64,000 nt of DNA from Pseudoramibacter alactolyticus. GTDB taxonomy: Bacteria; Bacillota; Clostridia; Eubacteriales; Eubacteriaceae. Below the pieces are notes generated by a model. That model did no database searches and had not been told where the DNA came from. It worked only from the letters and a program-made list of their open reading frames with translations. The stretch lies in the NCBI RefSeq assembly GCF_050908235.1, contig NZ_CP194340.1. One strand, 5' to 3'. The position numbers and the translations under genes are program-made. Below are positions 1 to 8,281 of the stretch, piece after piece (the first letter of the stretch is position 1; the number at the start of each line of letters is the position of its first letter).

Positions 1-380
1 TTTTTGTAAAAATCGCTGAGTACGCGGGAAGTAACGACAACCCCTTTCGCCTCATTGCCTTCAAAGCCACTCCATGGCTTTTGACCATATTGTCCGTAAT
101 AAAGCGCTTTAAACACATCGGGATTCTTACTGATATCTTCACCTAAGGCTTTATTCGGCCCGCTATTGTCCGATTCAACACAAAAGCACTTCATGCCATT
201 ATATTCAAAAACGGTCGCTTCTTGTCCCTCCCATTTCCCAACTGATTTACTCGTAATTTCACCTTCAGCATGAACAGATGTCATCGTTGCCGGGATCAGA
301 AATATCATCATAAACGCCAGGGCCGCTATCATCATTAATGCATGTCTTTTGATTGTCATCAAATTTTCTTTACCGTTCAC
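1..380 (-). CDS. Secreted thioester-domain-like surface protein, partial (N-terminus only)
   Basis: This is an open frame of 126 codons running off the left edge, so only the N-terminus is visible. It starts with GTG at 380, five bases after GGAGG; an ATG at 359 is in frame. Residues 8-38 form a signal peptide: basic start, hydrophobic core and a small-residue cleavage site ending VHA. The mature part holds the segment YNGMKCFCVES, with Cys67 in an F-C-V context, then GP, then a YYGQYG segment. This order resembles the TQXA/thioester domain of Gram-positive surface adhesins, where a Cys in an aromatic-C-I/V motif bonds to a downstream Gln. That Gln, any repeats and the cell-wall anchor would lie outside the window. 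The family call is from memory of the motif order, not from a search. Confidence 0.6.
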   Translation of the reverse strand, partial: MNGKENLMTIKRHALMMIAALAFMMIFLIPATMTSVHAEGEITSKSVGKWEGQEATVFEYNGMKCFCVESDNSGPNKALGEDISKNPDVFKALYYGQYGQKPWSGFEGNEAKGVVVTSRVLSDFYK

Positions 381-1232
381 TCTTTCCTCCCATATTTTTT
401 GAGCTAAAAATTTAATTATAACATATATGTTTTAATGACTCTATTATAGCATATGTTTTTAATTAAAAAAGCATTTTTAAATACTTTTTTAATTAAAATT
501 ATTTTTATTATTGGCATTGCTTGGACACATTTATCCATATCAGCAGTCTTGGCAAAGATTACAACCGTCTCCCGGCTTCTTTGTATCGGGCTCCTAATGA
601 TCCTTCTGTTGCATTCATCCAATACTTTTCGCCAAATATCTAAAATAAATTCTATTTATGTGCATTATAAAAGCGGAGACTCGAAATCCTTACAAAATAA
701 ATTCTACTGTTCGCCCGGGTGAACTGTCAATATGTTTTCCTCTCAGACGAATTGAAATGCCTTTTGATCGCAATTTTTGAAACTTAAAAAAATGTAGAAT
801 TTCAGTTAAATACATATACCTTTGCTTCTCCAAAGCTTTTTCTTAAAATTTCTTAAAATTTTTAGCGAAAAAGGGAAATCAATGTTATCAATTAATTATT
901 TTTTAAGAAGGACCTGACGATTTTCAGGAAATATATCAGTATTTAAAAATTCAGGGACGGTCCTTTTATTTCTATCCATTATTTCTTTGATAGAGCGCAT
1001 AAAAATAGTTTGAATCCCCAAGAAAGGAGCTGAACAACGGAGGAACAATTTTGGGCGGCGCTGACCCCTTTAGTTAAACCTTGCGTTTGTTATGCGGCTA
1101 TTTGAAGTGACATCCGTGTCGATTTTATGTTCTCCCCAAAGACGATGACAATATAAAATTAAAAAACAGAATACGGTACAGCTTTTAGCGGATCTTCAAA
1201 TCATCTCAAGGAATATTTTTCTTTTTAGAAAG
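381..1232. other. AT-rich stretch with no convincing gene
   Basis: No frame here looks like a real protein. The longest open frames (416-622 minus, 453-722 plus) overlap each other, lack ribosome binding sites and have low-complexity sequence rich in Ile, Phe and Lys. Visible structure: an inverted repeat with arms 910-916 and 961-967 (AAGGACC / GGTCCTT) followed by T-rich sequence, and a minus-strand promoter at 701-730. The rest shows nothing I can name. Confidence 0.5.
701..730 (-). promoter_or_regulatory. Candidate sigma-A promoter upstream of the surface-protein gene
   Basis: On the minus strand TTGACA (730-725) is followed after 18 bases by TAGAAT (706-701). The next minus-strand gene is the surface protein starting at 380, so this promoter would give a leader of about 310 bases. 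No other gene lies between. The match is good, but the region is AT-rich. Confidence 0.4.
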
Positions 1233-1272
1233 AATAAAAAAATTGCATCAGTATCACAATGACCTGATGCAA
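1233..1272 (-). terminator. Intrinsic terminator of the tRNA pair
   Basis: The minus strand reads a perfect 9-base stem TTGCATCAG/CTGATGCAA (1272-1264 with 1251-1243) followed by a run of seven T. It lies about 80 bases beyond the 3' end of the tRNA-Ala gene on the same strand. Confidence 0.75.
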
Positions 1273-1353
1273 AAGGAAAAAGACAACCCGGGTCGCGGCC
1301 AAATCATCTTCCCACAAAAAAACTTGGCCGAAACCAAGCTATTCTTTCAAAAA

Positions 1354-1429
1354 TGGTGGAGATGAGGGGATTCGAACCCCTGACCTCGTAAATGCGAATC
1401 ACGCGCTCTCCCAGCTGAGCTACACCCCC
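1354..1429 (-). tRNA. tRNA-Ala (anticodon CGC)
   Basis: A full cloverleaf can be drawn on the minus strand. The acceptor stem GGGGGTG pairs with CATCTCC including two G-U pairs. The D arm is GCTC/GAGC, the anticodon stem CGTGA/TTACG has loop TTCGCAT giving anticodon CGC, and the T arm AGGGG/CCCCT has loop TTCGAAT. The discriminator is A and the 3' CCA is encoded (1356-1354). It reads the alanine codon GCG. It lies 24 bases downstream of a tRNA-Ser gene, probably in one transcript. Confidence 0.95.
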
Positions 1430-1453
1430 ACGAGGCTATTGAATTATTTAAAC

Positions 1454-1542
1454 TGGCGGAGAAGGTGGGATTCGAACCCACGTGCCCCGGAGGGCAACCG
1501 CATTTCGAGTGCGGCTCGTTATGACCACTTCGATACTTCTCC
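1454..1542 (-). tRNA. tRNA-Ser (anticodon CGA)
   Basis: This is an 89-base gene with the long variable arm typical of serine tRNAs. The acceptor GGAGAAG pairs with CTTCTCC, the anticodon stem CCGCA/TGCGG flanks a loop with CGA, the variable arm is built on GCCCTCCGGGGC, and the T loop is TTCGAAT. The discriminator is G and CCA is encoded. It decodes TCG. A strong promoter lies just upstream. Confidence 0.95.
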
Positions 1543-1559
1543 AAACGATCACTTTCAAT

Positions 1560-1588
1560 ATTGTAAACTGGAGAATAAAATCTGTCAA
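1560..1588 (-). promoter_or_regulatory. Promoter of the tRNA-Ser/tRNA-Ala transcript
   Basis: On the minus strand TTGACA (1588-1583), a 17-base spacer and TACAAT (1565-1560) lie 18 bases before the tRNA-Ser 5' end. It is divergent from the proC promoter. Confidence 0.8.
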
Positions 1589-1598
1589 GGATTTTATA

Positions 1599-1627
1599 TT
1601 GAATCGATGGAAAAAAATATCTATAAT
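1599..1627 (+). promoter_or_regulatory. Promoter of proC
   Basis: TTGAAT (1599-1604), a 17-base spacer and a consensus TATAAT (1622-1627) lie about 50 bases before the proC start codon on the plus strand. Confidence 0.75.
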
Positions 1628-1675
1628 GAAAATAGATTTTCAATCATTGTATTTAAAGTTTAAAAGGAGATTTTC

Positions 1676-2482
1676 ATGGCGGAACAACTCGGCTTTATCG
1701 GTGCCGGTAATATGGCTCAGGCCATTTTTAAAGGTATTTTAAAAACAAAAAAATTTGCCGCAACCGATATTCACATTTATGATCCGGACGGCGACAAGCT
1801 TCGACAACTGACAGAAGCATACGGCGTGATTGGTGAAGCTTCTAATATCCATGTTTGTACTCATGCCGATGTGCTTTTTCTATGTACAAAGCCCAACGTT
1901 TATCCGACGATCATCAACGAAATCAAATCGGCTGTTGACGTGAATACAGTCATTGTCACCATTGCCGCGGGGCAATCCATTCGCCGAACAGAATCGCGCT
2001 TTGAAAAAAAGATTCATCTCATCCGCGTTATGCCCAACACCCCTGCCCTGGTCGGCGAAGGCATGGCCGCTCTGACGGCCAATGCACTGGTCACTGATGC
2101 GGAATTGGCTTTGGTGCTTTCCATTTTCCGTTCTTTGGGGAAGGCTGAAATTGTACCGGAAACTTTAATGGACGCGGTTACCGGCCTGTCCGGTTCAGCG
2201 CCCGCTTTTGTCTTTATGTTTATTGAAGCCCTGGCGGATGGTGCCGTGCAGACCGGGATGCCGAGAACGCAGGCCTATACCTTTGCGGAACAAACTGTTT
2301 TGGGTTCTGCCAAAATGCTGCTGGAAAGCGGCAAACATCCGGGCGAACTCAAAGATATGGTTACCTCTCCCGCCGGCACAACCATTGAAGGGGTTCTTTC
2401 CCTTGAAGCCAATGGTTTCCGCAGTGCGGTCGCCGATGCTGTGATTGCTGCAACTGAAAAAAGCAGTATCATGGGCAAATAA
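1676..2482 (+). CDS. proC: Pyrroline-5-carboxylate reductase ProC
   Basis: This enzyme catalyses the last step of proline synthesis, NAD(P)H-dependent reduction of 1-pyrroline-5-carboxylate, in the cytoplasm. The 268-residue length is normal. The N-terminus has the Rossmann motif GFIGAGNMAQAI (residues 6-17). RVMPNTPALVGEGM and the C-terminal SPAGTTIEGV segment are family hallmarks. ATG at 1676 follows AGGAGATTTTC. It is a single-gene unit between its own promoter and a strong terminator, convergent with ychF. proA and proB are not in the window. Confidence 0.95.
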   Translation: MAEQLGFIGAGNMAQAIFKGILKTKKFAATDIHIYDPDGDKLRQLTEAYGVIGEASNIHVCTHADVLFLCTKPNVYPTIINEIKSAVDVNTVIVTIAAGQSIRRTESRFEKKIHLIRVMPNTPALVGEGMAALTANALVTDAELALVLSIFRSLGKAEIVPETLMDAVTGLSGSAPAFVFMFIEALADGAVQTGMPRTQAYTFAEQTVLGSAKMLLESGKHPGELKDMVTSPAGTTIEGVLSLEANGFRSAVADAVIAATEKSSIMGK

Positions 2483-2494
2483 AATTTCAAACAA

Positions 2495-2534
2495 AAACTG
2501 CACCGCGATCTATGAATCACAGGTGCAGTTTTTT
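2495..2534. terminator. Bidirectional terminator between proC and ychF
   Basis: Perfect 10-base arms AAACTGCACC and GGTGCAGTTT enclose a 17-base loop, with T runs on both outer sides depending on strand. It separates two convergent genes. Confidence 0.85.
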
Positions 2535-2561
2535 GTTGATGGTTATCGTCTGCCTTGTCAT

Positions 2562-3641
2562 TTACACATTAAACCGGAAAAAAGTCACATCGCCGTCCTG
2601 CATGATATAATCTTTACCCTCTGTTCGGGTGACGCCCTGCTCTCTTGCCTTTGCTTCGGATCCCGCCTGAATCAAATCATCGTAGGAGGTGATTTCAGCC
2701 TTAATGAATCCCCGTTCAATATCCGTATGAATTTTTCCCGCCGCTTTTGGTGCTTTGGTCCCTTTTGGGACGGTCCAAGCACGGCATTCGTCCGGTCCGG
2801 CCGTCAAGAAAGAAATCAGCCCCAAAAGCCGATAGGCTACGGTAATCACGCGATCGAGTCCCGATGACGACATGCCCATTGCCGCTAAAAATTCTTCACG
2901 CTCTTCATCATCCAAAATCGCGATTTCTTCTTCTATTTTTGCCGAAATTTTAATCACTTCCGCCGGTGCCACTTTTCCCTTTAACGCTGTGACATAAGCG
3001 TTATCTTCCTGCAATTCATCCTCAGCGACATTGGCAATATAAAAAAATGGCTTGGTGCAGATCATCTGAAGCTGGGAAATCCAATGCCATTCGTCATCAT
3101 TAAAGGCCGTTTTATCCGGCTTTTTCCCATCTTCCAAATAGGATTTAACCTTCTCTAAAACAGCCAATTGTGTTTTTGCCTCTTTGGAGGCCTTTGCTGC
3201 CCGGCGTGTCTTATCGATTCGGCGATCAATCATTTCCAAATCTGCAAAAATCAATTCCAAGTTAATGGTTTCAATGTCATCGATGGGGTCAATCTTTCCC
3301 GATACGTGAACCACATTATCATCATCAAAGCAGCGAACCACATGGGCAACTGCATCCACTTCGCGTATATTGGCTAAAAATTTATTGCCCAGACCTTCCC
3401 CTTTGCTGGCTCCTTTAACCAAACCAGCAATATCGACAAATTCAATCGTGGTCGGAACGATTTTTTTCGTTTGGTACATTTCCCCCAGGACCTTCAAACG
3501 CTCATCCGGCACGGAAACGACGCCCACATTGGGATCGATGGTGCAAAAGGGATAGTTTGCAGATTCTGCACCCGCTTTTGTAATCGCATTAAAAATAGTA
3601 CTTTTGCCGACATTTGGCAGACCAATAATTCCAATTTGCAT
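2562..3641 (-). CDS. ychF: Obg-family ATPase/GTPase YchF
   Basis: YchF/OLA1 proteins bind ATP in preference to GTP and associate with ribosomes. The P-loop GLPNVGKS is at residues 7-14, and FVDIAGLVKGAS gives the G3 region. A coiled-coil insertion follows, and the C-terminal TGS domain ends in DVTFFRFNV. The length of 359 residues is typical. AGAAGG precedes the ATG. It lies 39 bases after rsfS on the same strand and may be read with the block that starts at rplU. Confidence 0.95.
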   Translation of the reverse strand: MQIGIIGLPNVGKSTIFNAITKAGAESANYPFCTIDPNVGVVSVPDERLKVLGEMYQTKKIVPTTIEFVDIAGLVKGASKGEGLGNKFLANIREVDAVAHVVRCFDDDNVVHVSGKIDPIDDIETINLELIFADLEMIDRRIDKTRRAAKASKEAKTQLAVLEKVKSYLEDGKKPDKTAFNDDEWHWISQLQMICTKPFFYIANVAEDELQEDNAYVTALKGKVAPAEVIKISAKIEEEIAILDDEEREEFLAAMGMSSSGLDRVITVAYRLLGLISFLTAGPDECRAWTVPKGTKAPKAAGKIHTDIERGFIKAEITSYDDLIQAGSEAKAREQGVTRTEGKDYIMQDGDVTFFRFNV

Positions 3642-3680
3642 GGTTACCTTCTTTCACACGCTCGCATTTTGATCAAAAAT

Positions 3681-4058
3681 TTATTGTTCAGCCGCCGGGC
3701 GCAAATTATCCTGCCAAAGCCGCTCCAAATCGTAAAACTCACGATCCTGCTCATGAAAAACGTGAATGATCACATCGTAATAGTCCAATAGGATCCAACG
3801 CGACGTGCGTTCTCCCTCGACGCTTTTGGGCGTCATCCCCCGCTTCGAGGCTTCGTATTGAATATTTTCGGCAATGGCATGAACTTGACGTTCGCTCCCA
3901 CCGCTGGTAATCACAAAAAAATCCGCATACGAAGCAGAGCCGCGCACATCGATGATTTTTGTCCGAATCCCTTTGCGGTCTTCGATCCAAGACTGTGCCA
4001 AATCAGCAAACGCTTCCGATGAAATATCAAAAATTTGATTGTTATTTTCCTGATTCAC
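3681..4058 (-). CDS. rsfS: Ribosomal silencing factor RsfS
   Basis: RsfS binds L14 on the large subunit and blocks subunit joining when nutrients run low. The 125-residue protein has the family core: IDVRGSASYADFFVITSGGS, then QVHAIAENI, then SRWILLDYYDVIIHVF. The start is GTG at 4058, preceded by AAAGGAG nine to ten bases upstream. It overlaps the end of yqeK by 17 bases, the usual Bacillota gene order. Confidence 0.95.
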   Translation of the reverse strand: MNQENNNQIFDISSEAFADLAQSWIEDRKGIRTKIIDVRGSASYADFFVITSGGSERQVHAIAENIQYEASKRGMTPKSVEGERTSRWILLDYYDVIIHVFHEQDREFYDLERLWQDNLRPAAEQ

Positions 4059-4662
4059 GATACTTTTCTCCTTTTAATGGCTGATATTTCTTTTTTAAAA
4101 TTAACGCATTGCGTGCATTGATCGTTCGTGGGTGAATGAGCCCTCCGATCGCATTGATATAGTTGATGGTATTTGAGAAAGCCATGAGACACGCTTCATC
4201 CAAGTCATTTTCTTTGCAGGCTTCCCTCAAGCTCTCGACACCGGGATAATGCCGGCCGGGTTCGATAAAATCCGCCAGATAAATAATTTTTTCGAGCGGC
4301 TGCATGTTTTCGCGTCCCGTCGTGTGATACGCAATGGCCGACAAAATTGCTTCGTCTTTGATTCCATATATTTGGCGTGCAACAACAGCGCCAACCGGGC
4401 CATGGAGCAGTTGAGGCTCCGCAAGTGTGATCTCATCCAGCGGCAGCTTTGCTGCCCGCGCAATGTCGAGCATTTTCTCATTTGCATAGTTTTTAGCGCA
4501 GTCGTGAAGCAAGGCCGCAACGCGCGCCTTTTCATTATCAATGTTAAAATGCCTCGCCATTTGCTCTGCACTTTTGATGACGCCGAGGGTATGGATAAAA
4601 CGACGGGGCTTTAATGTCTGTTTGAGCCGATTTTGTAAATTTAAAAATTCCTCGTTTGTCAT
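4042..4662 (-). CDS. yqeK: HD-domain hydrolase YqeK (probable diadenosine tetraphosphatase)
   Basis: YqeK-family enzymes cleave Ap4A symmetrically to two ADP. The HD fold is visible: His24 in FIHTLGV, the His53-Asp54 pair in LLHDCAKNY, and a later AYHTTG. The length of 206 residues is normal. It starts two bases after the nadD stop and overlaps rsfS downstream, so translation is probably coupled. The cobas-type and LytR genes seen between yqeK and rsfS in some relatives are absent. Confidence 0.9.
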   Translation of the reverse strand: MTNEEFLNLQNRLKQTLKPRRFIHTLGVIKSAEQMARHFNIDNEKARVAALLHDCAKNYANEKMLDIARAAKLPLDEITLAEPQLLHGPVGAVVARQIYGIKDEAILSAIAYHTTGRENMQPLEKIIYLADFIEPGRHYPGVESLREACKENDLDEACLMAFSNTINYINAIGGLIHPRTINARNALILKKKYQPLKGEKYRESGK

Positions 4663-4663
4663 A

Positions 4664-5281
4664 TTATCGGTCTTCTTTGATTTGGTAAAGATGATGTGTT
4701 TCGATATAGGCTTCTACGGGTTCAGGAATTAAATATTTAATAGACTGTCCCGAAGCGATCCGATTGCGAATTTCAGTGGACGTGATGTCCATTTCTGCCG
4801 ACATCAATCCATAGATATTGGCATGGTATTTTTTGCGCAAGCGCCGGACACGCCGCCGCCATTTAGAAACTGGATAGCCCGGACGGGTTGCTGTGATAAA
4901 ATTGATGCTTTGCAAAAGTTCTTCTGCCGAACGCCATTGAGTAATCTCAAACATAATATCTGCCCCTGTAATGAAATACAGCTCACTTCGGGGATACATT
5001 TTTTTGATTTCACGGATGGTATCAATGGTATAAGATTTGCCGTGACGATCGAGCTCAATCGATGCAGAGGCAAATTTCGCATTTGATGCAATGGCCATAT
5101 TAACCATCTCAAAACGTTGTTGGCGCGTGACCGACACATTCGTTTGCTTAAAAGGATTATCCCCTGCCGGAATAAAGATTACCTTGTCTAAATGAAATTC
5201 GACACGTGCTGATTCAGCCAAATGTAAATGTCCCAGATGAATGGGATTGAAACTGCCGCCCATAATACCGATTTTTTCCAT
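4664..5281 (-). CDS. nadD: Nicotinate-nucleotide adenylyltransferase NadD
   Basis: NadD adenylates nicotinate mononucleotide in NAD synthesis. The start of the mature family fold is clear: MEKIGIMGGSFNPIHLGH, with the nucleotidyltransferase HxGH signature, and the C-terminal ISSTEIRNRI-type motif appears as DITSTEIRNRI. I prefer ATG 5281 (205 residues) because it gives the usual N-terminus. An in-frame ATG at 5311 adds ten residues, and neither start has a good ribosome binding site. It sits between yhbY and yqeK. Confidence 0.93.
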   Translation of the reverse strand: MEKIGIMGGSFNPIHLGHLHLAESARVEFHLDKVIFIPAGDNPFKQTNVSVTRQQRFEMVNMAIASNAKFASASIELDRHGKSYTIDTIREIKKMYPRSELYFITGADIMFEITQWRSAEELLQSINFITATRPGYPVSKWRRRVRRLRKKYHANIYGLMSAEMDITSTEIRNRIASGQSIKYLIPEPVEAYIETHHLYQIKEDR

Positions 5282-5325
5282 GATAGTTTTTTCGATAGTT
5301 TTTTCTCGCATTAGAAACGCAAGCG

Positions 5326-5643
5326 TTATGCTTTTGGATTCGGATTTTTTTTAGTCGGAATGTTTATCTTGATATTTTGCGGATTCCGTTTAAAGAGCAC
5401 AAAGGTTGATCCCATCACGTTGACAATATCGGCTTTTAGAGCCTTCGCCAGAAGTTCAGCAGCTTCTCCGGCATCCATCATCGCATTTTGTTGGACCTTG
5501 CCTTTAATCAATTCCCTTGCGACCAGTGCATCTTTTGCCTGATTAATCAGTGACGGTTCGATCTCTTTTTTACCGATTAAAATCACGGGCTGTTCTTTTG
5601 ATGCCAAGCCCCGTAAATGACTGCGTTGTTTGCTGGTTAACAT
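5326..5643 (-). CDS. yhbY: CRM-domain RNA-binding protein YhbY
   Basis: YhbY is a small ribosome-assembly factor associated with pre-50S particles. The 105-residue protein has the CRM/KH-like core, with LTSKQRSHLRGLA, IGKKEI and KGKVQQNAMMDAGEAAELLAKAL-like helices. ATG at 5643 follows AAAGGTGA. The frame is open upstream for 35 more codons inside obgE, but the ribosome binding site and family length fix this start. Confidence 0.92.
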   Translation of the reverse strand: MLTSKQRSHLRGLASKEQPVILIGKKEIEPSLINQAKDALVARELIKGKVQQNAMMDAGEAAELLAKALKADIVNVMGSTFVLFKRNPQNIKINIPTKKNPNPKA

Positions 5644-5656
5644 AATAAAATCACCT

Positions 5657-6961
5657 TTATTTAAAATATTCGAATTCAATGCCTTCGATTGAAACAATAT
5701 CTTCTTCTTGAATGCCGGCATCCTCCAATGCTTTAAAGATACCGGCATCCTTCAGCCGTTTTTGGAAATAGCCAACAGATGTCAAATCGTCAAAATTAAC
5801 CGAATGAATGAGCTGATCTAAGAAGTCTGCCTCAACATAATAGACCATTTCGCCACCGCTACGCTGTTCTTTTTTAATATCAAAGGAACGGTGCAGCCGA
5901 TCCGGCAGGGTATAAGTCACGTCATCTGCTGAAATTTCTTCAGAAAAAATTTCAGTTTCCGGAATTTCGGAAAGCAGCTGAAGCGTCCGGCTTAATAATG
6001 CATCGATCCCATCCCGGGTAACTGACGAAATGCAGAAAACTTCATATCCTTTTAATTCAAGTGTTTCTTTGACCCGTTGAATTTTTCTTTCATCAGACAC
6101 ATCGCATTTTGTCAAGGCAACAATTTGCGGTTTTTGTTTTAATTGATCGCTATATGCAGCCAATTCCCGATTAATCGTATTAAAATCTTCTAAAGGATCT
6201 CGGCCTGCGGCAAAACAGTCCTCCGACACATCCAGGAAATGAATTAACATTTTCGTGCGTTCAACGTGTCGCAAAAAAGATAAACCGATGCCGGCGCCCT
6301 CCGAGGCACCTTCAATGACACCGGGAATATCGGCGACAACAAAAGTATCAAAATTCTTCCACTCGACGACGCCCAAATTAGGTTCCAATGTCGTAAAAGG
6401 GTAATTTCCAATTTTGGGATTTGCCTTGGTAACAATCGAAAGAAAAGTTGATTTGCCAACATTCGGCAAACCAAGCAATCCCACGTCCGCCAATAATTTA
6501 AGTTCTAAAATCAAAGTTTTTTCTTCGCCCTTAGAACCACCTTGAGCAAATCGCGGGGATTGTCTCGTCGATGTTGTAAAATTATAATTTCCGAGACCAC
6601 CCCGGCCGCCTTTGGCAACGGTACATTGCTGTTCATCTTTATTAAGATCACATAAAACGCGACCGGTGCTTCTATCTTTAACAATAGTTCCAACCGGGAC
6701 ATGGACGATAATATTTTCTCCCATTTTTCCCGAGCTTTTGCTTGCAGAGCCATCATCACCGTTGCCGGCTTTGTATTTCTTTTTATATTTAAAGGGGGCC
6801 AGCGTCCTTAAACCGCGGGTCGCCTGCAAAATTACATCGCCGCCTTTGCCGCCGTTGCCACCGTCCGGTCCGCCTTTTGGGATATATTTCGCTCGGTGAA
6901 AGGTCATGCCGCCGTGGCCGCCGTGGCCCGCTTTGACATAAATTTGAACTTGGTCTATCAA
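5657..6961 (-). CDS. obgE: Obg GTPase (CgtA)
   Basis: Obg is an essential GTPase acting in 50S maturation and stress control. Residues 1-158 form the glycine-rich Obg fold, with GGHGGMTFHRAKYIPKGGP. The G domain starts at GLPNVGKS (164-171) with DIPGVIEGAS and TKCD. The C-terminal OCT domain ends in IEGIEFEYF. The length of 434 residues is usual for Bacillota. The start is TTG at 6961, placed by AGGTGA seven bases upstream. It follows rpmA, the classic rplU-prp-rpmA-obg order. Confidence 0.95.
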   Translation of the reverse strand: MIDQVQIYVKAGHGGHGGMTFHRAKYIPKGGPDGGNGGKGGDVILQATRGLRTLAPFKYKKKYKAGNGDDGSASKSSGKMGENIIVHVPVGTIVKDRSTGRVLCDLNKDEQQCTVAKGGRGGLGNYNFTTSTRQSPRFAQGGSKGEEKTLILELKLLADVGLLGLPNVGKSTFLSIVTKANPKIGNYPFTTLEPNLGVVEWKNFDTFVVADIPGVIEGASEGAGIGLSFLRHVERTKMLIHFLDVSEDCFAAGRDPLEDFNTINRELAAYSDQLKQKPQIVALTKCDVSDERKIQRVKETLELKGYEVFCISSVTRDGIDALLSRTLQLLSEIPETEIFSEEISADDVTYTLPDRLHRSFDIKKEQRSGGEMVYYVEADFLDQLIHSVNFDDLTSVGYFQKRLKDAGIFKALEDAGIQEEDIVSIEGIEFEYFK

Positions 6962-7055
6962 TGCGCATCACCTGCATTTCCTTTTGGTATCAATTACTTT
7001 GTAATATGAACAAAAGGCTGTCACACATGATGCGACAGCCTTTTGAAAGACACTT

Positions 7056-7346
7056 TTAATTAACAGCTTCTCTCGGATACACCGAGCATTGCTTTTGGTC
7101 ACGGCCCTTGTGTTCAAAGGCCACAACGCCATCGCACATTGCGAATAAAGTATCATCGCCACCTTTGCCCACATTGACCCCAGGATGGATTTTGGTACCA
7201 CGCTGTCTCACAAGCACATTACCTGCAATTACGTGAGCGCCGTCACCTTTTTTGACACCCAATCTCTTAGATTCGGAATCACGGCCGTTCTTAGAACTCC
7301 CAACTCCTTTTTTATGGGCAAATAATTGTAAATTCATTCTAATCAT
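7056..7346 (-). CDS. rpmA: 50S ribosomal protein L27 precursor
   Basis: L27 reaches the peptidyl-transferase centre with its N-terminus. This 96-residue protein carries the Bacillota-type extension MNLQLFA before HKKGVGSS, which must be removed by the protease encoded just upstream. ATG 7346 (MIRMN) follows GGAGGT by eight bases; a second ATG at 7337 gives MNLQLF directly. It overlaps the prp stop by eight bases. Confidence 0.95.
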   Translation of the reverse strand: MIRMNLQLFAHKKGVGSSKNGRDSESKRLGVKKGDGAHVIAGNVLVRQRGTKIHPGVNVGKGGDDTLFAMCDGVVAFEHKGRDQKQCSVYPREAVN

Positions 7347-7701
7347 GGTATTGACCTCCGCTTATCGTATTTTTCTCTATCACCTTTACATAATCTTGAT
7401 ATTCGTCCGCTGTTGCCCTGACATTGAGTTCATAGGTATCTATCAAGGCTGCAATGGCTGCTTTCTTTTGAGGGTCGTTCGAGAGCGGCACATTAAAAAT
7501 CGTATGCCCCGGCTCGAGGGAGACAATAACCGCTTCATTCTTTAGCCCAACAACTTCGGTCAATCCATTAATAACGGCAATTGTTAGTGCGGAAATGCCA
7601 GAGCAAACAATATCTTCTCCTACATCTGCATAACCGCTGTGTCCCGTCACCCGAACCGATTGAATGTTGCCATCGCATTTTTCAAAGCGAACTGTAATCA
7701 T
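7339..7701 (-). CDS. prp: Ribosomal-processing cysteine protease Prp
   Basis: Prp removes the N-terminal extension of L27. The catalytic pair is visible: His21 in TGHSGYA and Cys33 in DIVCSGIS. The length of 120 residues is typical. Its start codon overlaps the rplU stop by one base (TAATG) and its end overlaps rpmA, so enzyme and substrate are translated together. The presence of LQLFA in the neighbouring L27 confirms the role. Confidence 0.95.
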   Translation of the reverse strand: MITVRFEKCDGNIQSVRVTGHSGYADVGEDIVCSGISALTIAVINGLTEVVGLKNEAVIVSLEPGHTIFNVPLSNDPQKKAAIAALIDTYELNVRATADEYQDYVKVIEKNTISGGQYHD

Positions 7702-8015
7702 TATGCTTCGATTGCCGTGACTTTAACTTTCATATAGGGTTGACGATGTCCTTGTTTACGGCGATAGTCTTTTTTCGCCTTGTACTTGTAGACAATGACT
7801 TTATCGCTTTTTCCAGCTTCAACGACTTCAGCCTCGACAGCGGCCCCGTTAACAACCGGTGTTCCAATCTTCAAGTCAGCGCCTTCACCAACAGCCAAAA
7901 CCTGATCAAAAACGACCTTATCATTCGTGGTTTTGTCCTTCAGCTTTTCAATTTCAATAACATCATCTTTTGCAACACGGTATTGTTTACCGCCTGTTTT
8001 AATAATAGCGTACAT
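7701..8015 (-). CDS. rplU: 50S ribosomal protein L21
   Basis: This 104-residue protein starts MYAIIKTGGKQYRV, the L21 signature, and ends with the basic RRKQGHRQPYMKVKV tail that binds 23S rRNA. ATG at 8015 is preceded by AGGAGGTTTAACC. It is the first gene of the rplU-prp-rpmA-obgE block and has its own promoter and structured leader. Confidence 0.97.
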   Translation of the reverse strand: MYAIIKTGGKQYRVAKDDVIEIEKLKDKTTNDKVVFDQVLAVGEGADLKIGTPVVNGAAVEAEVVEAGKSDKVIVYKYKAKKDYRRKQGHRQPYMKVKVTAIEA

Positions 8016-8090
8016 GGTTAAACCTCCTCATACCAGTCTCGCCACAATGGGTGTTAAACCTTATGACCCACAGTGTGCGGCTACTTAACT
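8016..8090 (-). promoter_or_regulatory. Structured rplU leader (L21-leader-like)
   Basis: Between promoter and rplU the transcript can form an imperfect stem: 8080-8066 pairs with 8052-8040 (TGGGT/ACCCA plus ACA/TGT and GC pairs). Bacillota often have an L21 leader RNA here through which L21 or a complex represses its own operon. The pairing is by eye and the family match is an inference. Confidence 0.45.
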
Positions 8091-8095
8091 GCTAC

Positions 8096-8124
8096 ATCAT
8101 ATCAGAATCGTTTATGAGCGTCAA
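8096..8124 (-). promoter_or_regulatory. Promoter of the rplU operon
   Basis: On the minus strand TTGACG (8124-8119), a 17-base spacer and TATGAT (8101-8096) lie about 75 bases before the rplU ribosome binding site. Confidence 0.8.
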
Positions 8125-8281
8125 GCTGTGTTGACATTTCTTTTGAATCTTTATGAAATATTCTAACTGGATTCAAATTAAAATTTAAATTTTTGATTTG
8201 ATTATTTTTTCAATAACAACTTAAATTTTACTTTAAATTATGATAAAATATTTTCGCTATTATATTTTAAGAGAGGTTTTT

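Noticed and set aside
453..722. 89-codon frame with a hydrophobic start, possible small membrane protein
   Set aside because: No ribosome binding site, low-complexity AT-driven sequence, and it overlaps an equally open frame on the other strand.
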